The notes under the pieces were generated by a model. That model saw nothing but the letters and a program-made list of their open reading frames with translations. It did no database searches and was not told the origin of the DNA. Shown one piece after another: positions 34,677 to 46,994 of a DNA stretch of 64,000 bases. The translations under genes were made by a program, and so were the position numbers. Each line of letters begins with the position of its first letter. The stretch's first letter is position 1. Source of the stretch: Sorghum bicolor (Eukaryota > Streptophyta > Magnoliopsida > Poales > Poaceae); the NCBI RefSeq assembly GCF_000003195.3, contig NC_012877.2, forward strand, positions 10,146,855 to 10,210,854, in the 5' to 3' direction.

Positions 34677-37600
34677 CTAAGAAGATTTCACCCGCATCTG
34701 CCTCTTCGTCTGCATTACAAACAAGTGTCAGGTTGCATGCCTGATGTTTGATGCCAGTGCCAGTGCAAAAGATAAGAGCATTTGACATTTACCTTTACTC
34801 CCTTTTGTCTTTGAGTTTTCCAACAAGGGAAAAGGCCATGACATCCTGATTTTCCAATCTCAGAGCATCTGTGAATTAGACATGGTAAGCATGGTGAATT
34901 TCAGAGGCCATACAGAATTGCAAAAAGAATGACATGTCATAAAAATGTAATATGTCGAGGACATGTCATAAATTCTAAAGGTTAGTATTGCTCAATTTCA
35001 ACATTCAGATGCACCATGTCATAACAACAAATCAAGTCGTCTCCAATTAATTTGACTATAATGACAAATTTGCATGTTAATCAATGTCCTAGCTGTATTG
35101 AATGATTATATGTGTTTTAAATTTTGAACGTCAGGATAAAGGCTCAAATGAGAGCATGTAATCAAAACACATAGGTTAGGACTTACACGCTCTCTCTGTC
35201 GCAATCAACCATCTCATCCTTTTTGTGCATTCTGCTTGGTGAAATGGCAAAGCCATTTTCACTTTTTCCACTCTGGCGCTTCTGAGAACCATAACTGTCA
35301 ACTATCTTCAGAGCTTCTATCTCATGAGCAAGATCCTCATCTGCATGGCTTGAGGGCACAACTAGGGACATTGAGGACTTCCTTTGGTATTGGTTGCCAA
35401 CAAATTGAGACAGAACCTGATGTTGATCGTGTCTTTCCTGATTCATCAGACCTGGTGTGTGCTTATCAGAAACCTGGAGCCATGCACTTTCCAGTCGCTG
35501 TTCATCATTTGTTGATTCTTTTGAAGTCTGGATGGGAACTTTCGAACGCAACCTTTCATCAGCAGATGCAGTATTTCTGTACGTCTCCAGTTCTTTCTTT
35601 ACTTCATCAGGATGATCAAAGCTTCTCCTTGAATCCAAAGTTCCCTTTAGTCGGTCACTGTTTGATGAGCAACTCAGGAAATCAGACTCGTATCTTCTTA
35701 CATTAGGACCAGCCTCTAATGTTATTTCTCCGTCCATCAATTCCGCTAGTGGACCAATTTTGACTTCCACATTGCATTTCAGTACTGTCTCAATTGAATT
35801 GGTAATGCTACTCAAAAATCTTTGAGCTCTAGATTTTATGCTACAGTCCTCAAATGCAATGAAAGCAATCGCATGGCCTGACAAATATGAAAATGAAGAT
35901 TATAACTCAATAACAGAGAATAGGTAGCCAACCATTTAAAATACTGGGCCATATGGAGAATTCAATTCAATTTCAACTTTGAAAGATGCATTTATTTCAA
36001 CCTTTGTGGATACCATTGACATACTTCTTTCAGACTAGAATCACATGTCTGAAGATGAAATCTTAAGTGTATTAAAAAACATACAAAAAAAGACTAATCA
36101 AATAGGACCACGTATTTTGCTTTCAGCCAAAGAAGTATGAGCATCTTAGTGACAGCAAGTGATAAATGATAAGTAACCCACTTAAAGACATTCCATGTTG
36201 ATAGCAAGAAAAAGTGAAAAACATAAGACATGTTTACCCTCTAATTGCCTGATTGATACTAGTTTCCCATGGTCAATAAGTAGCTGCTGTAATGTCTTCG
36301 AGTGGCAGTTCTCAATGCATCTTATCCAAACCTGGGCAAGGCTATCTGAGATTCCATTTACCAGGGCCATTTGCTGGGAACAGTTGTCGTTCAGTTGATT
36401 AAAATTGAGTGGAAGTCTATCAACAGACCTACACTCTCCATAAACCAAGTTGTCATTCAGTCTCAACTGGGATGAATGTGAGGCAATGACCTGAGGACTC
36501 GAGTGCACACTAACTGTTTTGGTGTCAATTGTTCTCTTAGAAATGCCAAAGGCAGATAATGAATGAGAAACAGCTCTGCTGGAGGATTCCCTTGCTATCT
36601 CAGACATAGCATCATTGGTTAGTTTATGGTGTTCTTGAGTACTGCATTTTTGTTGGTTCATATCTGAACTATGACCACATCCAAGTTGTAGTAGAGCAGC
36701 AGTAAACCACGTGGGGCGCTCACTTGAAAGCCTTATCTGCTTTTCAGCATCAGAAAGAATCTTCAATGCTTGTTGTAATCTTTCTAACTCTGCTTCCGTT
36801 ACTACAGAGCATAAACAAAGCCATTAGCAGATAGATCCTGTAGACTAATGAAGGGAGAGGTTCAAATCAGCCTCATTGGCTCATTGCTTAAAAAACAAGG
36901 CAAGGCTGCCTTCAAATGTGCAATTTGTCAGTGACTTTGCCTGCTTCACAGGCATGTGACTACATGAAAAAATACTAAAACACACTTATGTGATTTTGTC
37001 ATACGGATGAATGAACCAGAGTCATTTTTGTTAATCTAAACAAAATGTTTTGAAATTACTTCCATCAATCATCTAGTATGACTGCTAATAGCCTAATACG
37101 ACAGTAATTTTTGTGATACAAAATAAAGCATGGAAGCAATGATATTTATGATAAGAAAAGATAAAGATGGGGAGGAAGAAACAAAGAATGAATGAGCTTA
37201 AAACACCAACAGAACAATAAGGTATGGTTGAGTGTACTCACAACTTCGACCACCAACTGCTGAGCCATTACAACAAGCAACATCAGCCAATTTGTACGTG
37301 CCAGCAATGATGTCCATGATGAGCCCAGCTAACTGAGACATTAATGCCATTGGATCAGTGCCAGAATCCATCAGCTCTCTGGATCTTTTCACTGTCTCAG
37401 CCGTGTCTCCTGACATAGCTATCTCCAGAAGATCAAGCAATTTCTCTTCCGAGACAACACCAACCTTTAAAATGAAATTTGCAGTCATTATCTGGATATA
37501 ATAACTGATATCTCGCTCAAAAGTCATTCTAAAATAAAGAAGCGAAGAAATTTAGTGTGTAGCGTGGCCGTTACTTGTGCAGTCATGCAGAAACTGAACA

Positions 37601-39991
37601 ACATTTCAACTCCCCCAAAGGACGACTTAGCATCATGTCTTAGTTTTACCGTGTACAATTTCAGAAGCACATGCTTTCATTGAGAGACAAGGTTAAGATG
37701 ACAAAGGCGCAAATATATGATCGGTGACAATATTAACCTCAGATTGAGTACTTATCTATTTTTCTTTCTTATAACATCTAGGATAACTTTGACACTGAAT
37801 TTTTACCAGCTTACTTCACTTTATGTGCACTACGTACATGTGTTTTGGAAAAAAAAATAATAGTACACCAAAACGTGCTGAATTCACTGGTGGAAATCAG
37901 AATCCATGGATATAAAATACATAAATAGTCAACTAAGTCAGAGATTGAAGGAAAAAATGCAATACAGATCCGAGAGCAACTTTCATTTTCATGTTATGCA
38001 AAGCAATATTTGTCATTAAAAGAATTAACTGATCATAGCAAGAAATTTACCAGATCGTTGACGAGTGAGGGAGTTATCTTTTTCCCTAACAAACTCAGTT
38101 GATCTAACATTGTTTCTGCATCTCGTAGTGAGCCATCTGAATTCAGAGCTATCAAATCCAAAGCTGCTAGCTCAACATCAAGATTTTCCTTGACACAAAT
38201 TTTCCTCAATCGGCACACAGTGTCAATATCTTTGATCTTAGAGAACACATACTTCTGGCAACGTGATACAACTGCTCGAGGTAGGTTGTCAGGATCAATT
38301 GTAATAAATATGAACACAACACGAGGAAATGGTTCATCAAGAAACTTCATAAATGCTGACCACAATTTGGAAGGTGTCATGTGGCATTCATCAACAACAA
38401 ACACCTTATACCGGGACAAAGGTGCAGATGGCGGCAAATTTTCCAGTAAGTGCTTAATTATGCTTATACTCTTTCTGTTACTTGCATCAACTTCTTTTAG
38501 ATTGGTACCTTTTCCACTGAAGAAGTCAGTGCACTGATTACATACCCCACAGGGTTTGTTATCTCCAGTAGTAAGGCAATTTAGAGCTGCTGAAAATATC
38601 CTTGCAGTCGATGTTTTTCCTGTTCCACGAGGACCTTGAAAAAGATAGGCAGGAGCTATCCTTTCCCTTGCTATAGCATTACTAAGTGATTGGGCTGCAA
38701 TGTTTTGACCAACAATTTCAGGGAATGCCCTTGGTCTATATTTTTGGCTCAAGCTTCTTGGGTCTGACTCGGCCAGATCAGCACTACGAACAGATAGATC
38801 CATTGCATCCTGGCTTTTGCAGCTTGACCATCTTTTCCGATCTAACCGGCTTGAAGCTTCCATATCAAGCTCCCCTATATTGGTTGAGAGTTCATCACTT
38901 GATGAATCAAATGATGAAGAACCAAAATCACAGCTATTACCCAAAAGTGGCATTCCCTGAGCAGACTTTTTTGAATGTGCCCATTTCATTGAACCAAATG
39001 ATCTCTTCTTCTTATGCATTGTCTGACTCCCACATATTAGGCTGCTACCTTTTCTTCGAAGTATAGCAGATAGTGAAGGAGAATAATTACTTCCTTCAGA
39101 TCCTCGATGTTTTCTCCTCTTTGATGCATAGCAAGGCACATGCGACCTCTGACTTCTCAGAACTGCTGATTGGTTAGACTCATCACCGTCAAAAGAAGTA
39201 GCAGTCCTAGCATCCCAAGAACCAACAGTGCTGGTGTTCCTTCTTACGTGCCTGTAATAGGTGCTAGTAGAAACAGGTGTGCAAGAAAAGGAAGATCCCT
39301 CTCTTCTACCTATTTTCAGTAGTTTTGAGGGATTTGAAGAGCTGACACATCCACATGCAGCAAATAGCGGAGATGTAGGGCGATAGAAGTAGCCCCTTTG
39401 AAATATCTCCAGAGTCTCTGAGTTGCAATTCTCAGTATCCTCAGATTGCTCACCGGAGTTAGCCTGAAGATCTGACAACTTCGAGACAGCTGCTCCTTTT
39501 CTGGACAAAACACCCTTTCTCCTTCTAGCTATTCTTTTGACAGGAGTACATGATGTTGAACTCTGAACATTGTAGATGCTGGCTGGAGGACCCAGATATG
39601 CATCACCTTTGGAGTTTACCCCATTAGATTTGCATGGACTGTCCAGGCTTAGCTCACCAGATGGTTGCTTAACATCCTCATCTATCTTCATTCCACTTTC
39701 ACTAGATTTACAAGAATTCTGCCTCCAATTGTAGAGATAAACCTTTCTTCGTTTCTTATCAGTGTTTGGAGGCTCACAAGATGACTCATTGAGCTTTGGC
39801 GCTAAATTACTAGAAATCCCACCGTTGCATGTAATCCTTGAAGTTGCCACCAGTGACCTAGAACTCAAAGGTGATCTCCATGTTGAGCAAGTATCAGGGT
39901 CCTGCAAGCAGCGTGCCTTTTGCAAAGCAGTAAGTTCCTTCCTCAAGTGAAGCTCACTTGGGCCAACACACCCTCCAACCATAGTCCCCAT
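34677..39991 (-). CDS. STICHEL-like protein (AAA ATPase related to DnaX clamp-loader subunits)
   Basis: Six coding exons on the minus strand: 38051-39991, 37242-37464, 36238-36801, 35187-35877, 34793-34868 and 34677-34709. They total 3528 nt, encoding 1175 aa, close to Arabidopsis STICHEL proteins. After a basic, serine-rich N-terminus (KKRRK near 79), the DnaX-like domain starts near 413 (LSQKYRPRAFPEIVGQ). It has Walker A GPRGTGKTS (453-461), a zinc-site CGVCNQC (481-487), Walker B VVDECHM (about 532-538) and a sensor VVSRCQ near 575. Next is VGVVSEEKLLDLLE and LTEAELERLQQALK, then a C-terminal CWKTQRQKG. STICHEL controls trichome branching in Arabidopsis; the biochemical role is not settled. 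All junctions are GT-AG and phases agree. The last coding exon is only 33 nt. Confidence 0.93.
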
Positions 39992-40024
39992 CTCCAGTCT
40001 GGAAAGACGCTGACTTGTCTTTGT

Positions 40025-41006
40025 CTAACAGAGAGCAAAATAGTAAAATATTAAATGACATCACCATTCTGGAAAAGAACTGAGGTATGTTCACTGCAAA
40101 CAATTTTGAAGTGTTCTACAATTTAAAATAGGTGCAGATTACAAAGACACAGAGTTGATGCATCTTATCTTAAGAACGTAAAAAATTGGTGTAAAGCAGT
40201 GAACACAATTTCAGCTTCGGAAGCAGCATGCTCAAGCTGCAACATGGGAAGGAATGCATATCAAGAACACAAAGTAAGCGCACATGATTAGACACAAAAA
40301 AAAAACTACAGTCTGGTACCAAGAGGAAACTAGATTGCAATGTTGATATCTTACATAATTCATTCTACAAAATGTATAGCATTGTTTTAGCCATCTACAG
40401 GTAAGAACAGGAAGATTGCAGAGTCAGACCCTATAGTGTGCAGATATGTGGACCGATTTTTGTGGAAACATAGAATCAGGCAGACCTTACCAAAGGTTAT
40501 GTACATTATGTTACAGTAAATTCTCAGGTAATATAGAGAAATTATTTTGGATCTTTTAAGAAAAGGAATTATAAAGAGATGGTGAAGGAAAGTGCATGCC
40601 ATTTTATCTGATGCCAAATTGGATGGTCATCAACAGTTTAAAAGCATAGAAAGGATTTGATGCCAAAGAGAGGGGAAATGATTTCGTATACAATTTATTT
40701 CTCAATATGCAAAGGGAAGGGGGGGAATCGATACTCAGTTTCCTAAAAGAAGAACGAAAAACGGCACCAGGAAGAGGGACGGAATGAAATGAAAGTTAGA
40801 TGAAAAGAAGGAATCTGAAATACTTTGAGAGGAATGGCCGACGAACGCATTGCAAATCAAATTTGCAGCCGCTAACCATGCAAGAATCAATCAATCCCCA
40901 GGAACCAGGAGCTGGAGCACACAGCACTACAGCAGCATTCCGCCACCCCCTCCAAGATCTAAAACGTGCTCGCTTGGAAGAAAAAAAAGGGGGAAGAAGA
41001 ACTCAC
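40025..41006 (-). other. Probable 5'UTR intron of the STICHEL-like gene
   Basis: On the minus strand a donor GCCG|GTGAGT lies at 41006 and an acceptor CTCTCTGTTAG|ACAAAG at 40025, only 33 bp upstream of the start codon. A leader exon would lie at about 41007-41220, with a weak TATA-like TTTTAAAT near 41228-41235. This is inferred from splice consensus only. Confidence 0.5.
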
Positions 41007-41249
41007 CGGCAATCACGGAGGCCGTCGGGTGGGATCGACGAACCTGCAGCGCGCACGGGAAAGAGGGGGGGAACGAACAGTTCAAACTGGTCCTAGTCCT
41101 AGAAAGGCATCAAGAAGCCAAAAGGGGTCGAAAAAGGAGGCGCCTTTGGAGGTGGAACCTACATCCATCGCCATCGGGCAGTGAATGCCGGAGGAGACGG
41201 TGATTCGGAACAGCACGCGGCCGGCGGATTTAAAATCTTTGCCCCACCC

Positions 41250-42825
41250 CCTGCTGTCACAGGCGCTTCTTGCTCCGTGTGCTGTGTTCCCTCTGCACCA
41301 CAGTACAGTTTGTCGGCTGACACACACAGAATATAATGCAGCAGAAATGAATCTCTTTTTTAAAGAACAATCAACCGGGTAAAATCTCCAAGGTTAAAAG
41401 GCCTCTAGTTTTTCTATATGGCCAAATAGCCAGTTTGGTCTCACAATTACCGTTCAAAGTTTAGTTTCATCCCGCCGAGACCCCCTTCGGAACGAACGAG
41501 AATTTCCCGTTTTGTGTGTTGCCATTATAAAAAATGAACCGACTCAATGTCTTGTGAAATTACTGTATTCAAAAGGAGAAACTTTACTTCTACACTCCGC
41601 TTTAGTCCTCAAACTTTGCACTTGTAGCTCAACTTCAGCCACGAACTATTAAGTGTATTTTATTGTAGTCTTTGAACTTTCATAGTACATGAATAAAATT
41701 GAGCCCAAAGTACAAACTTGAAGAATCGAAATGATTACTTCAATAGTTCTAGGATAAAACTAAATATAAAAGTAAATTTTGAGAACTAAAATAACCATTT
41801 AAAAAATTCAAGGATGAAATTGAGCCTTAGACGAGAGTTGAGAGATCAAAATAATTACTTTCCTTTTTTAAAAATGTCTCTTTTTTGTCATACTAGTTGT
41901 CAAGTTAGGTTCCAAAATATTGGTTATGGTTTGAGTCTGAATGAAATAAGATTGTCTGCACACATAACCAATTACCAAAATAAATTATTGTGCTTTCCCT
42001 CAGGAAAATGTACCACGTCCATCCTAGAACAAATATAATTATAGGTTTGATCATATTCAAACTAACTTAAGTTTACAAAAGATAGACTCTAAATAGATAC
42101 ACTATAAAAATATATTATATGATAAATCTAATTATACTTATTTAATATGATAAGAATTAATGTCTTTTTATATAAATTTTTAGTTAAATTTAAAATATTT
42201 TTTATGAGACCCAATATCGACGCAGATGCTTATATATACAAGCGTATACTCACTCATATGAACGTACATATGCAGACGCTCATATACATAAGCGTACACT
42301 TACCTCTATGAACCACCCTATCCCTTATAGCACCTTTAAAAGACTGAGTTAAACCGATAAATCTAGAGATTGATAACGTCACCACAAGAGCCTTAGTGTG
42401 GACACGTTGCCTACCGCATCAAAAGAATAGAGACACTAAATTCTAAAATAAATAACAAACCTAACCACTAAGTGCAAAATTTTGAATCATCTTAAAACAA
42501 AAGTTCACAAAATTTATTGAGCACTAATCTATAATTGCATCTTTCTGAACCGCAATTGTATTACTATATATAAGTTTTTTGAAAACCATAATATCACTAA
42601 AACTTTATAGCATTTTTATGTTTCAAAAACTCCACCCTGCACCTGTTTCTTCTAAACCTTTGGTTTTACACGCCTATGAATTCTGAAACCATAAGAAGTT
42701 CTTAATATATACACCATGGTCTACAGCATCGATACAAGGCGTTCATTAAACTTTTTTGAAACGTGAAAATGGATCGGTTTCAGGTTCACCTGTCACTGTT
42801 TTCTTGGAATTCCCACACTGATCTA
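41250..42825. other. Intergenic region, no gene seen
   Basis: AT-rich. A decayed grass SINE-like segment may lie at about 42215-42480 (repeated phrases on GACGCTCATATACATAAGCG, then a phrase like GAGATTGATAACGTCACCAC). No coding exon is supported. Confidence 0.4.
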
Positions 42826-43070
42826 GGCCGTGTTTAATTTTTGAAGGAAAAAAATTTCACAACACTGTAGCACTTTCGTTTATTTGTGGTAATTATTGTC
42901 CAACCGTGAACTAATTATACTCAAAAGATTCGTCTCGTAAATTTCGACCAAACTGTGCAATCAGTTTTTATTTACGTCTATATTTAATACTTCATGCATG
43001 CATTTAAAAATTCGATGTGACGAAAAATCTTAAGTTTTTTTGAATTTTGGGGTGGAAGTAAACAAAGGCC
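42826..43070. mobile_element. Tourist-like (PIF/Harbinger) MITE, diverged
   Basis: The left end GGCCGTGTTTAATTTTTG and right end AAGTAAACAAAGGCC are imperfect inverted repeats. The interior (AAAAGATTCGTCTCGTAAAT, ACCAAACTGTGCAATCAG) matches the 242-bp subfamily. Flanks are CTA and TAG, not an intact duplication. Confidence 0.8.
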
Positions 43071-43634
43071 TAGGCAGTGGTTTGTCCGTCAAAGCACGGA
43101 CCGAGGTCATCAACTGTTTCTTTTGGCTATACTACTCTGTTCATCAGATCAAATAAAGAATTGGGCCAAGAGGCCCAGTACAGCCGTGGAAACATGAAGA
43201 TGCTGATTTGAGATTTCAATACGCTTGGTCCTGACAAATGATAAGTTTGTTTGTCGACGAACGGAGTTACCAAGGGCACATTTTTCTAGCAATTTAGTAA
43301 TAGTATATTCAAATTAGGTTCAATTTCAACTACTCGCAACACACGCTGGGGTCTGTTTGTTCTGCAGGAGGAATTGAAACCCAAGGTAGGGAATTGAATT
43401 TGGATTATATATAGATATATATAGCCATGCCATATACGGGGTATAGTACTGCAGTGCTTGCGACGATGCATGCACACGCTGACACAAGTAAGGATCTTCT
43501 CTGCACCTCCGTTCACGCGGATCGCACGGCCGTGATTAATGCCAACGTGAGTGGCATGATTGCACCCTTCAAAGTTCAATTCAAACAAAAAAGAAAAAAA
43601 ACTTTGCGCCTTGGATCTTTTATTATTATATATA

Positions 43635-43881
43635 CTCCCTCAATACCTGTAAACAAAATCGTTTTGGATAAAATTTAGGTTAAATATTGGACATAAATAA
43701 TTTTTAAGTTGTTGAGTTTGAAAATATGAAAACCATATGAATAGATTTATCTTAAAAAATATTTTTATAAAAATATACATATACCATTTTTTAATAAATA
43801 TTTTTTATAAAAATAAGAGTCAAAGTTAGACTTTAAGACTATGTAACTGTTCTAAATGACTTTTTTTAAAGGTATGGAGAA
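43635..43881. mobile_element. Stowaway-like MITE
   Basis: The left end CTCCCTCAATACCTGTAAAC follows TA (43633-43634), and the right part AAAGGTATGGAGAA precedes TATA. The inverted repeat is imperfect and the interior is AT-rich. Confidence 0.6.
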
Positions 43882-43939
43882 TATATATGTATATAATCTT
43901 AGCTCTCCCTGTTCTCTTTCTTTAAACGGAGGACAATTG

Positions 43940-43995
<56 letters not shown>
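43940..43995. repeat. Compound (TA)n(CA)n microsatellite
   Basis: About 20 TA units run from about 43942 to 43981 and pass directly into about seven AC units ending near 43995. Confidence 0.92.
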
Positions 43996-44152
43996 TGGGG
44001 AGTCCAAAAGTTAGCTCCCCGTTGGAGAACCCTCGCTTCTTCCTTACTTTTGCACACACGGGCCTATTAGCTCGTCATCTCAGCAAAAGGGAGCTCCGGA
44101 AATGGATGATGGAGCACTCATAATTCATACGAGCTGTTTGAGTAACGCAAAG

Positions 44153-44304
44153 TAGGGGTGCAAATGAGTGATGATTAGGTGCACCTCTAAACCTCTTTAG
44201 TTCAAATATTTATACTACTTCTCCAAAAAAATTAAGAAGTAGTACAAATATTTGAACTAAAGAGGTTTGGAGGTGCACCTAAAGGTTACCCCTTTGCACC
44301 CCTA
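44153..44304. mobile_element. Hairpin hAT-type MITE
   Basis: The 152-bp element starts TAGGGGTGCAAA and ends TTTGCACCCCTA. Both flanks are ACGCAAAG (44145-44152 and 44305-44312), a perfect 8-bp duplication. Most of the two halves are inverted repeats (GGTGCACCTCTAAACCTC against GAGGTTTGGAGGTGCACC), so the whole element can fold into one long hairpin with a loop near 44222-44234. Confidence 0.88.
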
Positions 44305-45526
44305 ACGCAAAGCATAGAGGCCAGCTAGTTCAAATTTGTTGGTAACATTTTCAGTTCAATTTTATTTACGTTTGCGTTTCCATTTCTACAACCAATGAGC
44401 TCGATAATTCATTCATACACGTGTGTCGTGTCATGTGTGAACTGTGAAGGTGCAGAGCAACCAAGGACGACAATGGACCAGCGGCAAATGCAGAGTCCTC
44501 TCTAACACACAGGATTTTCTTCAGATTCCGTGGTTGCAGTGTCGGAGGACCACGCCCAGACATCAACTTACTTACAACAGGTTCCAAGAAGAGGTGTATT
44601 CATGACAGCTTCATTTATGCGCTAAGGGTGATTCAGCTCTTGCATAAGAGAAAGAGACCGGCTCTCTTCATAAAGCTAGATATCTAGCAGGCCTTTGACT
44701 CGATAGGGTGGAGTTTCCTTTTGGATGTTCTTGAGAATTTGGGATTCAGTAGAATATGGAGAAATTGGATTGCATCCATATTGGGAACTTCAACCTCCAG
44801 GGTATGGATCAATGGCCAACCGATAATGGAGGTTAGGCATACCAGGGGACTAAGGCAAGGGGACCCACTATCACCTCTTTTATTCATCCTAGCTATTGAT
44901 CCATTACAACACATCATTGAAGTTGCAGCAAACAGAGGCATCCTGAAACCGATATTGTCAAAGGCAGCTAACCTATGCTGCTCACTCTATGCGGACGATG
45001 CGGCAATCTTTGTAGACCCGAGCAACCAAGAGCTTGAACATCTTTACAAGATTTTAACCTTTTTTGGAAATTGCTCAGGCCTCAAAATCAACATCTCCAA
45101 GACAGAAATTTTCCCTATCAGGATGGAGGACAACACAGTCACCTAACTGCTGCAAATTTTCTAGAAAAGGTTGGAAAATTCCTGGGGAAATATCTAGGCC
45201 TGTCTCTTCATATTAGGAAGTTGCGTAGAGTAGAAGTTCAACCATTGATAGACAAGATTGGGGCTAGACTACCAGGGTGGAAAGGCAGGTTATTGTCCAC
45301 AGCGGGGAGGGAAACCCTTGTTAAAACAGTGCTCTCAGCTCAACCAATCTACCACATGACCATGTTCCCCGAACAAAAATGACTGATAAAAAGGATTGAT
45401 AGGTTACGACGAAGTTTCCTCTGGAGAGGAGAAACGCCAGATAAAGTGTATGGGGCACTCCATTGTCAACTGGCCGACGACTTGTCTTCCCAAAGTGAGA
45501 GGAGGTCTGAGGATTTTAGACCTTAA

Positions 45527-45665
45527 GGCCTTGCTTGGATGTTGTCGTATTCACCTCAATCCACATGTGTTGGAGTGGATTGGGGTGGAATTTAGTTCAA
45601 GTTCCACTCCAATCCACCCCAACACATGTGGATTGATGCGAATCCGACTACATCCAAACAAGGCC
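45527..45665. mobile_element. Hairpin Tourist-like MITE, copy 1 of an abutting pair
   Basis: The 139-bp element starts GGCCTTGCTTGGATGTTGTC and ends ATCCAAACAAGGCC. Nearly the whole length is an inverted repeat. TAA lies at 45524-45526 on the left and 45666-45668 on the right, the latter shared with the next copy. It sits inside the LINE. Confidence 0.88.
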
Positions 45666-45668
45666 TAA

Positions 45669-45807
45669 GGCTTTGTTTGGATGTTGTCGGATTCACTTCA
45701 ATCCATGTGTGTTGGTGTGGATTGGGATGGAATTGAGTTCAAGTTCTACACCAATCCACCTCAACACATGTGGATTGATGTGAATCCGACTACATTCAAA
45801 CAAGGTC
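45669..45807. mobile_element. Hairpin Tourist-like MITE, copy 2 of an abutting pair
   Basis: The 139-bp element starts GGCTTTGTTTGGATGTTGTC and ends ATTCAAACAAGGTC, then TAA (45808-45810). It is similar in sequence and identical in length to the first copy, separated only by the shared TAA. Confidence 0.88.
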
Positions 45808-46994
45808 TAATTGTTTTGCATGTGCGCTAAGGTTACGATGGCTTTGGTTTCAGTGGCGACAGAAGGATCAAGCCTGGAACAGACTTGAGCTACCTTGTGA
45901 CAGTAGAGACAAAGACCTTTTTGCTGCATCCACGGTGGTAACGATCGGAGATGATAAATTTGCCAAGTTCCGGACATCATCTTGGGCACATGGGAGAACT
46001 CTCAAAAACATGGCACCGACGCTGTTCAATAAAGCTAAAAGGAAAACTATCACGGTCCAGAAAGCCTTGCAGGATAATAAATGGATGACACACATCAGTC
46101 TAGTGCTCACGCCGATAGAGTTACAGGAGTACATCTTACTTTGGAAAGTTGCACAACAGATACAGTTAAATGACAGCAGGGAGGATACCATAGTTTGGCG
46201 CTGGACAACAGATGGAGAATATACAACAAAAAGTGCTTACCGTATCCAGTTCTAAGGGACACTCAGTAAGCTGAAAATTATGCCAATATGGAGAGCAAAG
46301 GCAGAAGCTAAATGCAGATTTTTTGCATGGACTTTGCTCCATAAGAAGATCCTAACAGCTAACAATTTGATGAAACGGCACTGGCCAAATGATCCAATAT
46401 GTAAGTTATGCGGGAACAATCCTAAAACTCTCACTCACCTATGCAAGGACTGTGCCTTCACAAAACAGGTTTGGTCATTTCTAAAACAATAGTTTGGTTT
46501 GGAAGCGTTTGACACGGTCGGATCGAATGGATATCTGCATAATTATTGGTGTAGGTGCCATGCTAAGATCGCTAAGAACAATGGGAAATATTTGATGATG
46601 TTATTATCTATTTGTAGTGGAGCATATGGAAAGAAAGAAATAGAAGAATTTTTCAGAACAAGAGCCTACAAACCAAGGGAAGTGGACCTCTTATGCAAGG
46701 AAGAAGTGGAGCAATATCAGTTGGCGACTAGACCTTATGTGCAAATCAAATTAGACACAACAGCAATAGACTTGTCTTTTCTTCTTCTAATTTATTCTTT
46801 TCTGCTCCACAAGTGGTGTTTGATTGTCTTTATTTTTTCTTTTCGAATAGAGCACAAAGTAGGGTAGCTAGCCTAAGGGTCAAAGTGGTGGCGAGCATGG
46901 CCCGTCCTTGTAAACTTGTAGTTTTATTATTATTTTTTCTTTTTGCCTGTCTAATAAAAATCCGGCAAATTTCTTTGCCGCCTTTCGAAAAAAA

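Larger units (their letters stand above)
44575..46994 (+). mobile_element. L1-type LINE, 5'-truncated and broken
   Basis: Frames in order show an RT core (PALFIKLDI, then AFDSIGWSFLLDVLENLGF, GLRQGDPLSPLLFILAIDPL, catalytic YADD at about 44991-45002), the post-RT region KFLGKYLGLSLHIRKLRRVE, and a zinc-binding tail (KCRFFAWTLLHKKILTANNL, ICKLCGNNPKTLTHLCKDC). Stops include 44684-44686, about 45144 and 45379-45381. Two MITEs interrupt it at 45527-45807. The 3' end near 46994 has an A-run. No EN domain is visible, so the 5' part is missing; the left limit is approximate. Confidence 0.88.

Noticed and set aside
43940..43995. Alternating TA/CA tract as a functional element
   Set aside because: It is an ordinary compound microsatellite.
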